From Clostridiales bacterium (GTDB taxonomy: Bacteria; Bacillota; Clostridia; Tissierellales; Sedimentibacteraceae), in contig DNNJ01000142.1 of the NCBI GenBank assembly GCA_003487955.1, positions 1 through 6,772 of the forward strand: a stretch of DNA of 6,772 nt, written 5' to 3'. Below the pieces are notes generated by a model. It ran no database searches, had not been told where the DNA came from, and saw only the letters and a program-made list of their open reading frames with translations. Shown here in pieces: positions 5,507 to 6,772 of the stretch (its first letter is position 1; each line of letters begins with the position of its first letter). Both the position numbers and the translations under genes were made by a program.

Positions 5507-5539
5507 TATAATATCATCTCATGATAAAAAGATGAGATG
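5507..5539 (+). promoter_or_regulatory. Plus-strand -10 box followed by a palindrome
   Basis: TATAAT at 5507-5512 is followed at once by CATCTCAT (5515-5522) and ATGAGATG (5532-5539), exact reverse complements nine bases apart. The arms would cover the transcription start of a plus-strand promoter, the usual place for a repressor site. The -35 is poor (TGTCTC at 17 bases). The only frame downstream is the truncated one at 5545. On the minus strand the same hairpin lies about 50 bases after the SLH stop but has no T-run, so it is a weak terminator at best. Confidence 0.35.
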
Positions 5540-5544
5540 TTATA

Positions 5545-5613
5545 ATGAGAAAGGTAATTATTAACACTGGTATTTTGCTGATGATGGTTGTTACTTTGCG
5601 ATTGTTTCTATGA
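5545..5613 (+). pseudogene. Signal-peptide-like start of a truncated gene
   Basis: The 22-residue frame reads MRKVIINTGILLMMVVT and then LRLFL before a TGA. The first 17 residues look like a basic n-region and hydrophobic core of a secreted or membrane protein. From 5591 on, the bases belong to the 3' end of the SLH gene on the opposite strand, so the gene may have been cut there by a rearrangement. It has a promoter-like sequence just upstream but only a weak SD. Chance cannot be excluded for so short a frame. Confidence 0.3.
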
Positions 5614-6772
5614 AGCGTTGCAGGATTGCAGCTACCTGTGAACGCTGTGCATTGCCAGTAGGCATCAATTGATTTTGGCTTCCTTGAATTAATCCCACAG
5701 CATTTGCCCAAGACATTGCATCCTTTGCCCATGGGGAGATATGCTCTCCATCTGCAAATTCAGAAAGGTCAGATCTCATTGACACATCATAGCCTTTGTA
5801 CTTTGCATAATTCATCAGGATTACAGCCAGCTGTTCACGGGTAATGGAATTCTCATAACCAAATATACCGTTGCCATAGCCGCTCACGATTTTATTCTCA
5901 CTCGCCCAAGCTACTGCATCTGTAAAATATTTATCTAATCCTACATCTGTGAAATCATTGGCTGTATTTGCTTTTGGTGAACCTTCAAGTCTGTGTAAAA
6001 TGGTGACAATCATCCCTCTTGTTGTATCAGCATAAGAACTGGAGGTGGTGTCGTTGTTACCTTTCATTAGTCCAGCATTATAGACATAGTTCACAGCATC
6101 GTAGAACCAGTCACTGGATTTAACATCCTCAAAGTTAACAGTTTCTTCAACGTGAAGCTTTTCTTCTTGAGGATCTGTTTCGGTAGTATCTTTAACTATA
6201 ATAGTCATAACTGGATCTGTGCCTCCATTCATATCAAAGGTTAAAGAATGCTTTCCTTCTTCAAGTGAATCCAAATATGAGGCTTTTATAGTAACAATTC
6301 TTCCGCTTATAGTATAATCCTTTCCTTCTCTAAGTGTATAGGAGCCATTTTTGATACTTCTTAGGTTATAGCTGCCACTTTTTAAAGTAACTTTTAGGTC
6401 ATCCCCTTCATTTTTGTCAAACTCAACTTTAGAATCAGAAAGGGTAGCATTTGTATTGGATGAACTGCCTCCACCGCCGCCTCCGCCGCTGTTGTAAGTC
6501 CAGTTGGCGGTCACGGTTACGTCTTTGCCGGGCATGATAAAGGTAGTTGAAGCACTGCCTGGATTGGCAAAGCTCACACCATCGGGAGAAGTCCAGTTGA
6601 CAAAGGTATAGCCGTCACGGGTTCCTGCATCTATATTAACAGTATCATTCGAATAATAATCTCCCACCCCGGACGTAGGTGCATAACTTCCTTCTACTAT
6701 AACGCAATAAGTCTTTGCTTGTATGGTAAGCTCACTCTTTTCATGCTTGAGAGTGTAATTCTTCTCTTTCTC
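5591..6772 (-). CDS. SLH-domain cell-surface protein with InlB-type repeat and X2 module (5' end outside window)
   Basis: The visible 393 C-terminal residues form an extracellular, wall-anchored protein. Residues 21-91 are an InlB-type beta repeat: VEGSYAPTSGVGDYYSNDTV, then GYTFVNW and ending VTVTANW. A Gly7 linker follows (96-102). Residues 107-195 resemble an X2 Ig-like module known from cellulosomal and surface proteins (VEFDKNEGDDLKVTL, LREGKDYTI, EEGKHSLTF). Three S-layer homology domains close the protein: about 213-265 (FEDVKSSDWFYDAVNYV), 273-325 (FTDVG, GNGIFGYENSITREQ) and 336-389 (FADGEHISPWAKDAMSWA). SLH domains bind pyruvylated secondary cell wall polymer; only the second keeps a clear TRE motif, the others having TTRG and AQRS. 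The frame has no stop from 6667 to 6772 and the first possible start, a GTG at 6667, lies inside the beta repeat, so the gene continues beyond the edge. GC content looks higher than in the neighbours. The upstream modules and the ligand are unknown. Confidence 0.92.
   Translation of the reverse strand, partial: EKEKNYTLKHEKSELTIQAKTYCVIVEGSYAPTSGVGDYYSNDTVNIDAGTRDGYTFVNWTSPDGVSFANPGSASTTFIMPGKDVTVTANWTYNSGGGGGGGSSSNTNATLSDSKVEFDKNEGDDLKVTLKSGSYNLRSIKNGSYTLREGKDYTISGRIVTIKASYLDSLEEGKHSLTFDMNGGTDPVMTIIVKDTTETDPQEEKLHVEETVNFEDVKSSDWFYDAVNYVYNAGLMKGNNDTTSSSYADTTRGMIVTILHRLEGSPKANTANDFTDVGLDKYFTDAVAWASENKIVSGYGNGIFGYENSITREQLAVILMNYAKYKGYDVSMRSDLSEFADGEHISPWAKDAMSWANAVGLIQGSQNQLMPTGNAQRSQVAAILQRFIETIAK

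Larger units (their letters stand above)
5129..5590. other. Gene-poor region between the DUF6199-like and SLH genes
   Basis: No full gene lies here. It holds a long probable leader for the DUF6199-like gene, with its promoter (5380-5408) and a 14-codon peptide frame (5264-5308). It also holds an AT-only hairpin with 8-base arms (5331-5338 and 5343-5350), a possible second minus-strand promoter (TTGAGA 5491-5486, TGG-TACAAT with -10 at 5470-5465, a short 15-base spacer), a plus-strand -10 with a palindrome (5507-5539), and the start of a plus-strand mini frame at 5545. Confidence 0.6.

Noticed and set aside
5514..5732. Minus-strand frame of 72 codons across the end of the SLH gene
   Set aside because: It overlaps the third SLH domain in another phase and has no SD; the SLH frame explains the sequence.
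1..6772. CRISPR arrays, tRNA/rRNA genes, toxin-antitoxin pairs or a new defence system
   Set aside because: No regularly spaced repeats, no cloverleaf or rRNA-like sequence, and no gene pair with the size and order of such systems is visible on either strand.

Overview
The window looks like a chromosomal accessory stretch of a low-GC, Gram-positive, anaerobic-type Firmicute, most likely a member of the Clostridia. The grounds are the AT-rich intergenic DNA, purine-rich Shine-Dalgarno (SD) sites, consensus sigma-A promoters, GTG starts, and the gene content (DegV, DUF1836, SLH-domain surface protein, C45 acyltransferase). No species can be named from the sequence alone.

Layout, left to right. 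Positions 1-374 hold no convincing gene: a possible decayed reading frame and a perfect 15-bp palindrome. On the minus strand a GNAT acetyltransferase (734-1162) is followed, with overlapping ends, by a very short CPBP-type membrane protein (375-749). That protein appears to be the two ends of a CPBP protease joined in frame, without the middle that carries two of the three active-site motifs. Next is a two-gene minus-strand operon, DUF1836 regulator then DegV/FakB-like fatty-acid-binding protein (2718 to 1287), driven by a perfect-consensus promoter with a palindrome at its start point. Divergent from it is a C45 family Ntn acyltransferase/hydrolase (2893-3900, plus strand).

Downstream of the C45 gene lies the decayed left end of an IS3-family element (about 3932-4125): a terminal stem-loop and a remnant of the OrfA helix-turn-helix. 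It runs into the 3' end of a small HEAT-repeat ('SufBD'-type) protein (4167-4613, minus) that has its own good promoter. A 75-residue two-helix membrane protein resembling DUF6199 follows (4901-5128, minus). It has an extended -10 promoter some 250 bases upstream and a short peptide frame with a good SD in the leader. The right end is the C-terminal part of a large secreted surface protein (5591 to beyond 6772, minus): an InlB-type beta repeat, a glycine linker, an X2 Ig-like module and three SLH cell-wall anchoring domains. Its reading frame is open to the window edge, so the gene is partial here.

The genes do not form one pathway. Only DUF1836-DegV and GNAT-CPBP look like co-transcribed pairs. 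The rest are monocistronic units with traces of rearrangement between them: the IS remnant, the CPBP deletion, and a signal-peptide-like plus-strand frame cut off by the 3' end of the SLH gene. I see no new defence or mobile system. The observations most worth a second look are the CPBP deletion, the symmetrical DUF1836/C45 intergenic control region, the leader of the DUF6199-like gene, and the junction downstream of the SLH gene.
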